Below, piece by piece: positions 25,469-33,758 of a stretch of 64,000 nt of DNA; positions within the stretch are counted from its first letter, which is position 1; each line of letters starts with the position of its first letter. The position numbers and the translations under genes are program-made. The notes under the pieces are model-generated. The model saw only the letters and a program-made list of their open reading frames with translations, searched no databases and was not told where the DNA came from. Origin of the DNA: Chloroflexota bacterium (GTDB lineage: Bacteria; Chloroflexota; UBA11872; UBA12225); NCBI GenBank assembly GCA_030447525.1, contig JAUJOR010000014.1, positions 1 through 64,000 of the forward strand, written 5' to 3'.

Positions 25469-26440
25469 ATGGACGCTGCCACGCCCGGCGCCGCCGAGAG
25501 CGGCGCTCAGCGCGACGCCGGGGGGCTCCCCCGCCGCCGGTGGGGCAAGAGCGAGCTATCGATCCCGGTGATCCCCTTTGGCACCCAGGGGTTCGGGAAC
25601 AACTTCGGTCCCGTGGCCGACGACCAGGCGGTGGCCCTGATCCACCGCGCCATCGAGCTGGGGGTCAACCACTTTGACTGCGCCCGCTGCTACGGGGACT
25701 CCCTGCGCAAGCTAGCCCTGGGGCTGAAAGGGGTGCCCCGCCAGCGGGTGATCGTCTCCGGGCGTCTGTGCCTGCACGGGCATCGCTCCAACCTCCAGCG
25801 TCCCCTGGAGCCGACCGCTGGCGACGCCGTGCGGGACGTGGAAGACCAGCTCGAGCTGCTGGGGATCGACTATTTCGACGCCGTGCTGATCCACGACCCG
25901 GCGGACATGGGGCCGGTGCTGGCGCGGGGCGGGGCCCTGGAGGGGCTCGTAGCGCTCAAGGAGCGGGGACGGGTAAAGAACGTGGGCTTCGGCATGCGCC
26001 CGCACGACTTCCACCGGCAGGCCCTGGCCACCGGGGCCGTGGACGTGATGCTGACGTTCTCGGACTTTAACCTCTTGCGCCAAAGCGCCGTCGCCCCGGG
26101 GGGCATCGTAGAGGCAGCGGCTCGCCGGGACGTGGGCGTGCTGAACGGCTTTTCCATCGTCCGGGGCATCCTCACAGGGGCCGACGTGGACGAGGCCGCT
26201 CGCCGGGGCGGGTGGAAGGACGAGGGAGACATCGCCCGCGCCAAGCGGATGCGCCAGTGGGCCCTCGACCGAGGCGTCAGTCTCCTCGCCGTCGCCCTGC
26301 AGTTCTGCCTGCGGGAGGGGCGCATCCACGGCAACCCGCTGGGCAACCAGAACACTCAGGACTTGGAGCAGAACGTGGCCGCCGTCTCCACGCCTCTGCC
26401 GGCGGGGGTCCTGGACGAGTTCACGGCCGCCGGCCTATGA
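25469..26440 (+). CDS. Aldo/keto reductase family oxidoreductase
   Basis: Protein of 323 residues with a TIM-barrel aldo/keto reductase pattern: NHFDCARCYGDSLRKLALGL carries the catalytic Asp and Tyr, then LELLGIDYFDAVLIHDP, the NVGFGMRPHD segment and the late cofactor region RIHGNPLGNQNTQDLEQNVAA. The ATG at 25469 is preferred over 25451 because GGGAGG lies six bases before it. The strand that normally ends in the catalytic Lys reads VIVSGRLCLHG, so that Lys may be replaced. The substrate would be a sugar or sugar-derived carbonyl, given the Gfo/Idh and cupin neighbours (inference). With an altered tetrad, it could also be a lyase-like or non-catalytic relative. Confidence 0.82.
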   Translation: MDAATPGAAESGAQRDAGGLPRRRWGKSELSIPVIPFGTQGFGNNFGPVADDQAVALIHRAIELGVNHFDCARCYGDSLRKLALGLKGVPRQRVIVSGRLCLHGHRSNLQRPLEPTAGDAVRDVEDQLELLGIDYFDAVLIHDPADMGPVLARGGALEGLVALKERGRVKNVGFGMRPHDFHRQALATGAVDVMLTFSDFNLLRQSAVAPGGIVEAAARRDVGVLNGFSIVRGILTGADVDEAARRGGWKDEGDIARAKRMRQWALDRGVSLLAVALQFCLREGRIHGNPLGNQNTQDLEQNVAAVSTPLPAGVLDEFTAAGL

Positions 26441-26459
26441 GCGCCCTCACCTCCCACTG

Positions 26460-26720
26460 CGCCGCGGCGACCGGCGTCAGGCCATCAGCCGCAAGTACGA
26501 CGCGGCGCGGCGCTACGAGGATTACCGGCGCATGGTCGAGGAGGTTGCCCCAGAGGGCCTCTACGTGGTGGGCCAGCCCCATTACATGTACGACATCTGG
26601 ATATGGTGCCTGAAAGAAGGGCTGAATCTCTACATCGAGAAGCCCATGGGCCTAACCTGGCCCCAGGCCCTGATGCTGCAGGGGATGACCGAAGTGCGCG
26701 GCGACTACGCCAGCAGGTGA
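26460..26720 (+). pseudogene. Gfo/Idh/MocA oxidoreductase remnant
   Basis: An 87-codon stretch reads like the middle of a Gfo/Idh/MocA dehydrogenase: RKYDAARRYEDYRRMVEEV, then GLYVVGQPHYMYDIWIWCL and LYIEKPMGLTWPQA, ending at TGA 26718-26720. The EKP motif is the family's catalytic landmark. The N-terminal GxGxxG nucleotide fold and the whole C-terminal domain are missing. The only in-frame ATG (26532) would give a 62-residue fragment. It lies between the reductase and a complete, differently diverged Gfo/Idh gene. It looks like a decayed paralogue or a leftover of a deletion. Confidence 0.75.
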
Positions 26721-26751
26721 CGGGTGGAGGGGGAAGGATGGGTGATGCACC

Positions 26752-27867
26752 GTGAGTGAGAGCTGGCACTACGGGCGGGTGACCTACAGCTTCGAGTACG
26801 AGCGGCGCCTGCGGGTGGGGTTCGTGGGGTGCGGCGGGCACTCCTGGCGGAACGTGTACCCCGCGCTCCAGTACGCCCCGGTGGAGCTCGTGGCCGTGGC
26901 CGATCCGGTGGAGGGCCGGGCGGCCGCCTATGCCAGGCAGTTCGGCGCCCCGGCGCATTACCGCGGGCACCGGGAGATGCTGGCGCGGGAGGGCCTCGAT
27001 GCCGTGTTCGTGGTCACGAACTACGACGAGCGGGGCCACCCGCGCTATCCCGGGATTGCGGTGGACGCCCTGCGGGCAGGGACGCACGCCTGGATCGAGA
27101 AGCCCCCGGCGGCGACGCTGGACGAGGTGCGCCAGATGCTGGCGGCGGAACGGGAAACGGGCAAGTTCGTGCAGGTGGGCTACAAGAAGATGTTCTTCCC
27201 GGCCATCGCCAAGGCCAGGGAGATCATCTCTCGCCGGGAGGAGTTCGGCCGGCCGGCCCAGATCTACGTCCGTTACCCGCAGAGCCTACCGGCGCCGGAG
27301 GAGCGCGGGGCGGAGCACCGGCCCATGATCAGCTTTCTCGACCACTTCTTCCACCCGGCGGCCATCGTCCACCGCCTGATGGGGCCCCTGCGGCGCGTAT
27401 CGTACACTCGGGAGCCGCACAGTGGGGGGAGCTTTTCCACCCTGACGTTCGCCAGCGGGGCCGTGGGTGTGATGCACCTGGCGGCGGGGCAGTCCGGGAC
27501 CAGCCCGCTGGAGCGCGTGGAGGTGGTAGGCCAGGGGGCCAACGTGGTGGTGGAGAATGGGGTCAAGCTGACGTACTACCGCCGCGGAGGGCGCGGGCCG
27601 GGGGGCTACGGACGAGCCGCGTCGTTTATCGGGTCGGACGAAGGGGCGCCGATGGTCTGGGAGCCGGAGTTCTCCCTGGGACAGCTGTACAACAAGAACC
27701 TCTTTGCCCTGGGCTATGCCCCAGAAGTGCTCTACTTTTGCGAGCGCGTGCTGGAGGGCCGGCGCCCGGCCTACGCCAACCTGGACGACACGCTGGAGAT
27801 GATGCGCTGGTACGAAGCCTACCGGCAGCCGGAGGGGACGGCGATCGAGCTCCTCGAGGGGGCATAG
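26752..27867 (+). CDS. Gfo/Idh/MocA family oxidoreductase
   Basis: NAD(P)-dependent dehydrogenase of 371 residues, probably acting on a sugar or inositol derivative. The Rossmann start LRVGFVGCGGHSWRNVYPAL lies at about 20-39, ADPVEGRAAAYARQFG binds the nucleotide ribose, and WIEKPPAATLDEV carries the catalytic Lys of the EKP motif. The C-terminal alpha/beta domain includes GYKKMFFPAI and a DHFFHPAAIVHRL segment with the family His. It starts at GTG 26752 after a GGAGGGGGAAGG site. It follows a broken relative and precedes a cupin gene, suggesting a small catabolic set with the aldo/keto reductase. Confidence 0.9.
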   Translation: MSESWHYGRVTYSFEYERRLRVGFVGCGGHSWRNVYPALQYAPVELVAVADPVEGRAAAYARQFGAPAHYRGHREMLAREGLDAVFVVTNYDERGHPRYPGIAVDALRAGTHAWIEKPPAATLDEVRQMLAAERETGKFVQVGYKKMFFPAIAKAREIISRREEFGRPAQIYVRYPQSLPAPEERGAEHRPMISFLDHFFHPAAIVHRLMGPLRRVSYTREPHSGGSFSTLTFASGAVGVMHLAAGQSGTSPLERVEVVGQGANVVVENGVKLTYYRRGGRGPGGYGRAASFIGSDEGAPMVWEPEFSLGQLYNKNLFALGYAPEVLYFCERVLEGRRPAYANLDDTLEMMRWYEAYRQPEGTAIELLEGA

Positions 27868-27998
27868 AGGGCCCGGCGAGTGGCGGGTGGCGTGTACCGT
27901 GGGGCACATCGCCCCCTTCCCAAGAGACGAGCGGCAGGACGGAACATCGGCGGTGTGAAGCATCGGCCGTCTGGACGATGACGATTTAAGGAGGGGAC

Positions 27999-28382
27999 AT
28001 GACCGAAGGCACGCTTGAGACGGGAGTCATCGCCCGGGGGGCGCCCCAGGCGACGCCGGACGTGGCGGCGAACGGATACTCCATCAAGTGGCTGTTCAGC
28101 GGTCGGACGGCCCCCGGGGCGGCGCAGACGCTAGGATACGTGGCCATCGAGGCGGGGCAGAAGAACCCGCTGCACGCGCACCCGAACTGCGAGGAGGTGC
28201 TGTACCTCATCTCCGGCGAGCTGGAGCATAGCCTGGGGGAGGAGGTGCACCGGCTCAAGCCGGGAGACGCCATTCGCGTTCCCGCCGGGGTGAAGCACGA
28301 CGCCAAGTGCGTCGGGACCGGGCCGGCGACGATGGTGGTGTGCTATTCGGTGCCAGACCGGCAGATGGTGAGCTACGAATAG
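27999..28382 (+). CDS. Cupin-domain protein
   Basis: Single-domain cupin of 127 residues. The metal-site motif is HAHPNCEEVLYLISGELEH, where two His and a Glu form the first motif, and PGDAIRVPAGVKHD carries the last His. A strong AAGGAGGGG site precedes the ATG. Proteins of this size and type are often sugar isomerases/epimerases or small-molecule dioxygenases. The Gfo/Idh and aldo/keto reductase neighbours favour carbohydrate metabolism, but the substrate is not readable. The gene ends about 100 bases before a convergent oxidoreductase; a small GGTCACG/CGTGACC hairpin (28422-28437) lies in that gap. Confidence 0.88.
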   Translation: MTEGTLETGVIARGAPQATPDVAANGYSIKWLFSGRTAPGAAQTLGYVAIEAGQKNPLHAHPNCEEVLYLISGELEHSLGEEVHRLKPGDAIRVPAGVKHDAKCVGTGPATMVVCYSVPDRQMVSYE

Positions 28383-28483
28383 GTGGCTGCACCTCGTGGA
28401 CGGGAGAGTTGCGGGCAAGCGGGTCACGGTCGTGACCGTGCCGGCCGCTGGAGGCGCTGGAGGGACGGCCCCCTTCGCTCCGC

Positions 28484-29959
28484 TCAGCTCCCCCTGGGCC
28501 CGCATAGCGCCCCTAGCCCATGCCGGGACCGTAGGGCCGCCTGGGCGGCCGAGAAGCCGCACATCCCATGCACGCCCCCTCCCGGCGGCGTGGAGGACGA
28601 GCACAGGTACAGGCCCTCCGCCGGGGTCGAGTAGGGCACGGCCCGCAGCACGGGCCGGGTGAACAACTGGCGGACGTCCTGCACGCCCCCACCGATGTCG
28701 CCCCCGACGTAGTTGGCGTTGTGGCGTTCCATCTCGGCGGGACCCCTGGCCTGTCGCGCCAGGATGCGCTCGCGGAAACCGGGGGCGAAGCGCTCGATCT
28801 GCCGCTCGATGCGGTCGGTCATGTCGAACCCGGAGCCGTTGGGGACGTGGCAGTACGCCCACACGGTGTGCTTTCCCTGGGGGGCGCGCGTGTTGTCGAA
28901 GAGACTCTGCTGTGCCAGGAGCACGAAGGGTCGCTCGGGGTGCTCTCCCCGGCCGACGGCACGCTCGGCGGCGGCGATCTCCTCCAGCGTGCCGCCGAGG
29001 TGAACGGTGCCGGCACGGGCGCACGCCGGCGCCGCCCAGGGGATGGGACCGTCCAGGGCCCAGTCCACCTTGAACGCCCCCGCACCATAGCGGTAGCCGG
29101 CGAGCTGGCGCCGGTAGCGGGGCGGAAAACACCCCCCGGCGATGGCCAGCAGCTGGCGGGGCGTGACATCGAAGAGCACCAGCGGGGCGGGAGGCAGGTC
29201 GTCCAGGGAACGCACGGGCCGGCGGGTCACGATCTCCCCACCCAGGGCGCGGAAGTACGAAGCCAGGGCGTCTGCGATGCGGCCCGAGCCCCCGCGCGGG
29301 ACGGGCCAGCCGTAGGCGTGCCCCAGCAGTCCGAGCAGCAAGCCGAAGGCGCCGGTCAGCGGGCGCTCCAGGGGCTGGATGGCATGGGCGGCGATCCCGG
29401 CGAAGAGGGCGCGGGCGCGTTCCCCGCGGAACAGGACGCGCGCCAGGCTGGCCGCCGGCAACATCGCCAGCGCGCCGAAGCGCGCCAGCGCCAGCGGATG
29501 TCGGGGTAGCTTGAGCGGGCCGAGCAGGTCGTGGATCAGGTCGTCCGTCGTCCCCACCAGGGGGGCCATCAGCCGGCCATAGGCCCGGGCATCCGGCCCG
29601 AGAGTCGCCCCGGTGGCCTGGACAGAACGCTCGAGCACGGCCGCCGTCCCGCCGTCCATCGGGTGGGCCAGCGGGGCGGGTGGGTGGATCCAGCTGAGGC
29701 CGTGACCTGCCAGTGGCAGGCTGCGGAAAAACGGGGACGCCACGGCGAGAGGGTGCACCGCGGAGCAGACGTCGTGGACGAAGCCGGGGAGCGTCAACTC
29801 GGCCGAGCGGGCGCCCCCGCCGATGGAGTCCTCCGCCTCCATCAGCAGTACGGACAGCCCCGCTGGCGCACGCCGGGCGAGCGTGACCGCAGCGGCCAGC
29901 CCGTTGGGACCAGACCCGACCACCACCGCGTCGTAGGGGCGCGCGCCGGCGTCAGACAC
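28484..29959 (-). CDS. FAD-dependent phytoene-desaturase-like oxidoreductase
   Basis: Flavoprotein of 491 residues of the CrtI/PYROXD2-like amine-oxidase fold. The dinucleotide motif is DAVVVGSGPNGLAAAVTLAR, with the partner segment LLMEAEDSIGGGARS. A C-terminal FAD motif, AEGLYLCSSSTPPGGGVHGMCG, completes the fold. The GTG at 29959 (GGGTGGAGCC just before it) is favoured; an in-frame ATG at 30016 would add a Gly-rich stretch of 19 residues. No other carotenoid gene is nearby, so a carotenoid role is doubtful. It is more likely one of the widespread NAD(P)/FAD oxidoreductases of unknown substrate. Confidence 0.85.
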   Translation of the reverse strand: MSDAGARPYDAVVVGSGPNGLAAAVTLARRAPAGLSVLLMEAEDSIGGGARSAELTLPGFVHDVCSAVHPLAVASPFFRSLPLAGHGLSWIHPPAPLAHPMDGGTAAVLERSVQATGATLGPDARAYGRLMAPLVGTTDDLIHDLLGPLKLPRHPLALARFGALAMLPAASLARVLFRGERARALFAGIAAHAIQPLERPLTGAFGLLLGLLGHAYGWPVPRGGSGRIADALASYFRALGGEIVTRRPVRSLDDLPPAPLVLFDVTPRQLLAIAGGCFPPRYRRQLAGYRYGAGAFKVDWALDGPIPWAAPACARAGTVHLGGTLEEIAAAERAVGRGEHPERPFVLLAQQSLFDNTRAPQGKHTVWAYCHVPNGSGFDMTDRIERQIERFAPGFRERILARQARGPAEMERHNANYVGGDIGGGVQDVRQLFTRPVLRAVPYSTPAEGLYLCSSSTPPGGGVHGMCGFSAAQAALRSRHGLGALCGPRGS

Positions 29960-30079
29960 GGCTCCACCCGGAGAGACCCATCCGCCCCCCGGCGATCCGC
30001 CCCGCCGCGCCGGCAACGCGCTCCACAGGGCCGCGCGGGCAACGCGGCCCCAATCCGGCGTTGATGGGCAACGGGGTCC

Positions 30080-30715
30080 TCACGGGAGGCGTAGGGTCTG
30101 GCCGACGCGGATGAAGTCACGGTCGCCAAGGCCGTTGGCGCGGGCAATCGCCTCCACGGTGACCTGGTGGCGGCTGGCGATAGTGGAGAGGGTATCGCCC
30201 GTCCTGACCAGGTAGACATTGGCGCCGCCCCGCCCGGCGGCAACCGCGGGCGCGGCGGGCTCGGATTCGGCCCTGCGAGTCGTCCCGGCCACGGCCGTTG
30301 GCTGCGTGACGCGGATGGCCTGCACCGTGGGCGCCGGCTGCGCCACGGGCTCCACCACTCGGGCAGCTCCGGCGGCGACCTCCCGCACCGCCCCGGAGGC
30401 GGCGTCGCGCACCGCCCCGGAGGCAGCCTCCCGCACCGCCCCGGAAGCCCCGGCGGCGACCTCCCGGATGGCTTGCACGGCCGCACCCGGCGAATGGGCG
30501 GTGGGCTGCGCCGGGGGGGCGATCCCGTCGGCGGGGCTGGGAGCCACCGGCGGCGTGGCGGTCGCCACCGGCAGGGGGGTAGGTGCGGCCGCCGTCGGCG
30601 TTGCCACAGGGGGCGCGGCCAGGCCATTCCCCGGCTGTGGCTCGCTGACATGGCAGGCCAGGACGGCAAGCCCAAGGGCGACGGCGGGAACGACGCGGCT
30701 CACGAGCTGGGGCAT
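30080..30715 (-). CDS. LysM-domain lipoprotein
   Basis: Envelope protein of 211 residues. Starting at ATG 30715 (GGGAGGAG before it), it has a signal peptide with lipobox LAVLAC, cysteine at about residue 21, so it is probably lipid-anchored outside the membrane. A Pro/Ala/Thr-rich spacer leads to near-repeats of the pattern (S/A)GAVREAA that would form an amphipathic helix, then a C-terminal LysM domain (about 168-211, YLVRTGDTLSTIASRH, ANGLGDRDFIRVGQTLRLP). LysM binds peptidoglycan or related glycans. No catalytic domain is present, so it is likely a wall-binding or structural lipoprotein. Confidence 0.88.
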   Translation of the reverse strand: MPQLVSRVVPAVALGLAVLACHVSEPQPGNGLAAPPVATPTAAAPTPLPVATATPPVAPSPADGIAPPAQPTAHSPGAAVQAIREVAAGASGAVREAASGAVRDAASGAVREVAAGAARVVEPVAQPAPTVQAIRVTQPTAVAGTTRRAESEPAAPAVAAGRGGANVYLVRTGDTLSTIASRHQVTVEAIARANGLGDRDFIRVGQTLRLP

Positions 30716-30737
30716 GAAATGTCTCCTCCCAGGTGGA

Positions 30738-30808
30738 CTAGAGCAGAGCCGGGCTGAGACCCGCGTGCGAGGCACCAAGCACCCATGTCTCCCCACCGCG
30801 GCTTAGGT
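30738..30808. repeat. Dispersed repeat, copy B
   Basis: This 71-base copy of the element at 8835-8919 shares the ends CTAGAGCAGAGCCG and GGCTTAGGT and the core GAGGCACC...AGCACCCAT. It lies just upstream of the LysM lipoprotein, within what would be its leader region. The GCACCCAT core and the pairing ends are kept although the spacer bases differ, which suggests selection on structure or recent copying. Confidence 0.7.
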
Positions 30809-30880
30809 CTGGGCACCTCCTGGTAAGTCCTCCGCAGGTGCTCCAGATCGAGCACCTGCGAAGGGGCAGGTCCGCCCTGC

Positions 30881-31660
30881 TCAGGCCCCGACCCCCAGGG
30901 CAGCGCCGGCCGCCAGCCGCTCCCCTCGCGCCGCTGCCGGCGAGGCGGACGGCTGGAGATCGGAGGGATCCTCTTCGGCCGCGTCGTCTGCGGTCTCCCC
31001 CATCGTGTCGTCCCCGGCTACGTCTTCTCCGGCTGCGTCCTCTCCGGCTACGTCCTCTCCGGCTGCGTCCTCCCGGCTCGCTCCGGACGAGAACAGGCCG
31101 AACAGGGTAGCGAAGAGCACGCCACCGGCCACCGGCGCCCACAGAGCCGCCGACCACGCCTGCCCCATGGCCACCGCCACTGCCGGGTTGAGGATCCCCT
31201 TGCTGGTCAGCAGGCCGGCCCCCAGGGCGGCACCGATGGCCAGCCCGCTGCCGGCCTTGGGGACGTGCTTCTCAGACACGGCGACGACGGTGACCATCAG
31301 GAAGCCGACGCCGATCAGCTCGGCGAAGGGGCTCGCGGCGTGGAACTCAGAGGGGACAGGACCGACCCGCGCGGCCAGCAGGCCGGCGGCGCCGGCCCCC
31401 GCCAACTGCGCCAGCACGTAGAGCACGCCCTTCCCGGCGGGGAGCCGGCCGGCCGACACCAGGCCCAGCGTCACCGCGGGGTTGACGTGGCCGCCCGAGA
31501 CGTTGCCGATGGCGTAGACCAGGGCCGTCAGCGCGAGGGCGACGGCGAAGGGCGTGCCGCCCAGGAGGGCCGCCAGGGTCAAGAAGGCGGTGCCGAGCAG
31601 CTCGGCGGCCACTGCCTTGAGCGTATCCAGGCCAAATACGTCGTCCAACACGTGGTGCAT
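30881..31660 (-). CDS. Aquaporin/glycerol-facilitator (MIP) family channel
   Basis: Membrane channel of 259 residues with six predicted helices and both MIP half-helix motifs: GGHVNPAVTLG after helix 2 and GILNPAVAVAMG after helix 5. The start is ATG 31660; the longer frame to 31756 adds no membrane character. In the second NPA motif the usual Arg of NPAR is Val, so the aromatic/arginine selectivity filter is altered. The C-terminal tail is long, acidic and built of repeated AGEDVAGEDA units encoded by a short DNA tandem repeat near 31014-31075. Water, glycerol or another small neutral solute could be carried; the altered filter makes orthodox water selectivity uncertain. Confidence 0.88.
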   Translation of the reverse strand: MHHVLDDVFGLDTLKAVAAELLGTAFLTLAALLGGTPFAVALALTALVYAIGNVSGGHVNPAVTLGLVSAGRLPAGKGVLYVLAQLAGAGAAGLLAARVGPVPSEFHAASPFAELIGVGFLMVTVVAVSEKHVPKAGSGLAIGAALGAGLLTSKGILNPAVAVAMGQAWSAALWAPVAGGVLFATLFGLFSSGASREDAAGEDVAGEDAAGEDVAGDDTMGETADDAAEEDPSDLQPSASPAAARGERLAAGAALGVGA

Positions 31661-31907
31661 CTGGCGGTGCCTTCCGGGCCTCACCGGCGAGGAGGTGTCT
31701 GCCGGAGTTGGAACGGTGCCCCAGGCGAAATGTTGCGGCGCAGGGCCCGAGCCCAACGGCGACGACCGCGGGAACCGTACCGAGACGCTGTGACCGGGGC
31801 GTTAAGGGGCATTAGCACCTGCGTTACTCGCGCCTGCCACTGTTCTTCAGCCGATGCCGCCTTGGCTCCGTCCTGGTTTTTTCCTGGCTTTTTCTAAGGA
31901 GAAGCAG

Positions 31908-33359
31908 ATGCTCCGCCCTATAACCCTCCCCGGCGCCCCCGCAGCCCAAGGGACACCTGGCCCTACGGTTCACCCTACGCCTGGCTCAACAACAGGGACG
32001 CAGACGTCAGGGACGCAGCCATCCCCCACCCGCAGGCGGGTGCTCGTCCACGCCCCGATGGTCGGGGCCGCTGCCGCCCTCGCGGCCTGCGGCCAGGCCC
32101 AGTCGAGCGGTGACCAACCACGAGCGCCGGCGAGCGAGCCGGGGGCGCGAGGGACGGTGCAGTTCTGGCAGTGGGGCGTGGTCTACAACGACGGCTTCGA
32201 CACCCTGGTCAAGGAGCACAACGCCAGGGGCACCGGCGTCACCGTGGAGCTCACGCCGGCAGCCAACGGCGTGAGCTACTGGGACAAGCTCACCTCTGCC
32301 CTGGCCGGGAACGTGGGCCCTGACGTCTTCCTGATGAACAGCAACGCCCGCACCTGGGCGACCAAGGGGCTGCTGCGCCCGCTGGATGACCTCATCAAGC
32401 GGGACAAAGCGGCCGAGGCGTCAAACGGGACGATCCACCGGAACTTCCGGGAGTGGTACGAAGTGGGCGGCAAGCAGACTGGCTGGGGCTGGGACTACAG
32501 CACCATCGCCACCGCCTACAACGTCACCCACCTGCGCGAAGCGGGTCTCAAGGCCCCTTCCGAGCTGGGCGAGCAGTGGGATTGGGACACCTTCCTCGAG
32601 TACGCCCAGAAGCTCAACCGACCGGGCGTCCGCTGGGGGGTATGGTCGAACCCCGACTACCAGACTGGCTGGCTCAACTTCGTGCGGGCCAACGGCGGAG
32701 ACTACTTCAGCGAGGACCGCAAGCGGTGCGTCCTCGGCTCGCCGGCTGCGGTTGAAGCGATGGAGTTCCTCGCCGGCCTGGTGACCCGAGGAAAGCTCTC
32801 CCCGACACGGGCCGATGTCGCCGCCGTCACCGGCGGAGGGGTGCAGATGTTCATCGACGGGCAGCTCTCCATGGGCACGTTTGGAGACTGGTCGTTCTCC
32901 GACTTCGCGAAGAAGGGCCAGGGGCTGGACTGGGACATTGCGGCCGTCCCGCGCAAGAACGGCAGGACCGGCAGCACGGCGAACTTCCGCGCCCTGGTGC
33001 TCAACCCCAGCACCAGGGTGCCGGAAGCCTCTTTCGAGTGGCTCAAGTTCGCCCTGACCAAGCCGGTGCAGGACCGCATCCCCGGCCTCTTCAACGAGGT
33101 GCCGGCACGCCTCGACTCGGCGCAGGAAGTCTACGCCGACGCCGCCAAGGCCGGGCCGCCGGCCGGGCGCCGCACACTCAAGGACGCCATCGCGGCCACG
33201 AAGGCCCAGCCGGCGCTGGACAACGTCCCGCCCAACGAGTTCCACAGCATTGCCACTGCGCTGGTCAACGATGCCTGGGACGGCAAGATCCCCGTCAAGC
33301 AAGCGATGACGCAGGCGCAGGAGCAGATCACCGCCCTCGTCCAGCGGTACGGTTCCTGA
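31908..33359 (+). CDS. Extracellular solute-binding lipoprotein, family 1 (sugar ABC type)
   Basis: Binding protein of 483 residues starting at ATG 31908 behind AAGGAGA. It has a long pre-region, then TRRRVLVHAP and a hydrophobic stretch ending LAAC at about residue 66, which fits a twin-arginine lipoprotein signal. The mature part has the family-1 layout: VQFWQWGVV, LTSALAGNVGPDVFLMN, WDWDTFLEYAQKL and QMFIDGQLSMGTFGDWSF. It would hand oligosaccharides to an ABC permease. No permease or ATPase gene follows; the next gene is a regulator, so this is an orphan subunit. Its presence near the fucosidase and sulfatases is only loosely suggestive. Confidence 0.88.
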   Translation: MLRPITLPGAPAAQGTPGPTVHPTPGSTTGTQTSGTQPSPTRRRVLVHAPMVGAAAALAACGQAQSSGDQPRAPASEPGARGTVQFWQWGVVYNDGFDTLVKEHNARGTGVTVELTPAANGVSYWDKLTSALAGNVGPDVFLMNSNARTWATKGLLRPLDDLIKRDKAAEASNGTIHRNFREWYEVGGKQTGWGWDYSTIATAYNVTHLREAGLKAPSELGEQWDWDTFLEYAQKLNRPGVRWGVWSNPDYQTGWLNFVRANGGDYFSEDRKRCVLGSPAAVEAMEFLAGLVTRGKLSPTRADVAAVTGGGVQMFIDGQLSMGTFGDWSFSDFAKKGQGLDWDIAAVPRKNGRTGSTANFRALVLNPSTRVPEASFEWLKFALTKPVQDRIPGLFNEVPARLDSAQEVYADAAKAGPPAGRRTLKDAIAATKAQPALDNVPPNEFHSIATALVNDAWDGKIPVKQAMTQAQEQITALVQRYGS

Positions 33360-33758
33360 CACCCGGGCACGTTAATCCCCAGTTAGTCGGTGTGTTACGT
33401 GGGCGACGTAACGTCATGCTGCGTCTGAGCAGGAGGGGCACGGGGAGGGGGCAGTTGCTGACGCGCCTGTAGCTACCTCTACCTACGACCGGCGCTCCAC
33501 CATTGCGTTGTCCGACATTGGCCCTCGGAACGCCAAGGGCGCCTGACGTGCGTCGTTGAGCGCCGGCGCGAGGGGCACTCCTGTGCCAGCTGGTACGGGA
33601 GCTGCTCGCCCCCCAGGCAGCTCCCGCACCAACTCCAGGTAGGAGGTCAATCTGCCATCGATGGGCGAACGTGCCTGAGCCTGTCCTTGACCACACGTCC
33701 ACCCGCCTGGGTCCTCAGAGGACCAGCACCCAAACAGCGCTTGAGGGGAAAGGTCAAT
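33360..33758. other. Intergenic region upstream of the large regulator
   Basis: I find no gene in these 399 bases. A minus-strand frame (33483-33860) is open but overlaps the start of the regulator and shows no family features. The region should contain the regulator promoter. No clear operator or terminator hairpin was seen. Confidence 0.45.

Noticed and set aside
28484-29959. Carotenoid desaturase as a firm functional call
   Set aside because: The fold matches the CrtI/PYROXD2 group, but no phytoene synthase or other carotenoid gene is nearby, so the specific function was left open.
30738-30808. T-box-like leader upstream of the LysM lipoprotein (minus strand reads GGGTGCTTGGTGCC...CGCGGG)
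   Set aside because: It only faintly recalls the T-box AGGGTGGNACCGCG core, has no specifier stem, and the gene is not an amino-acid or tRNA-synthetase gene. The same text occurs in the repeat at 8835-8919 between convergent genes.
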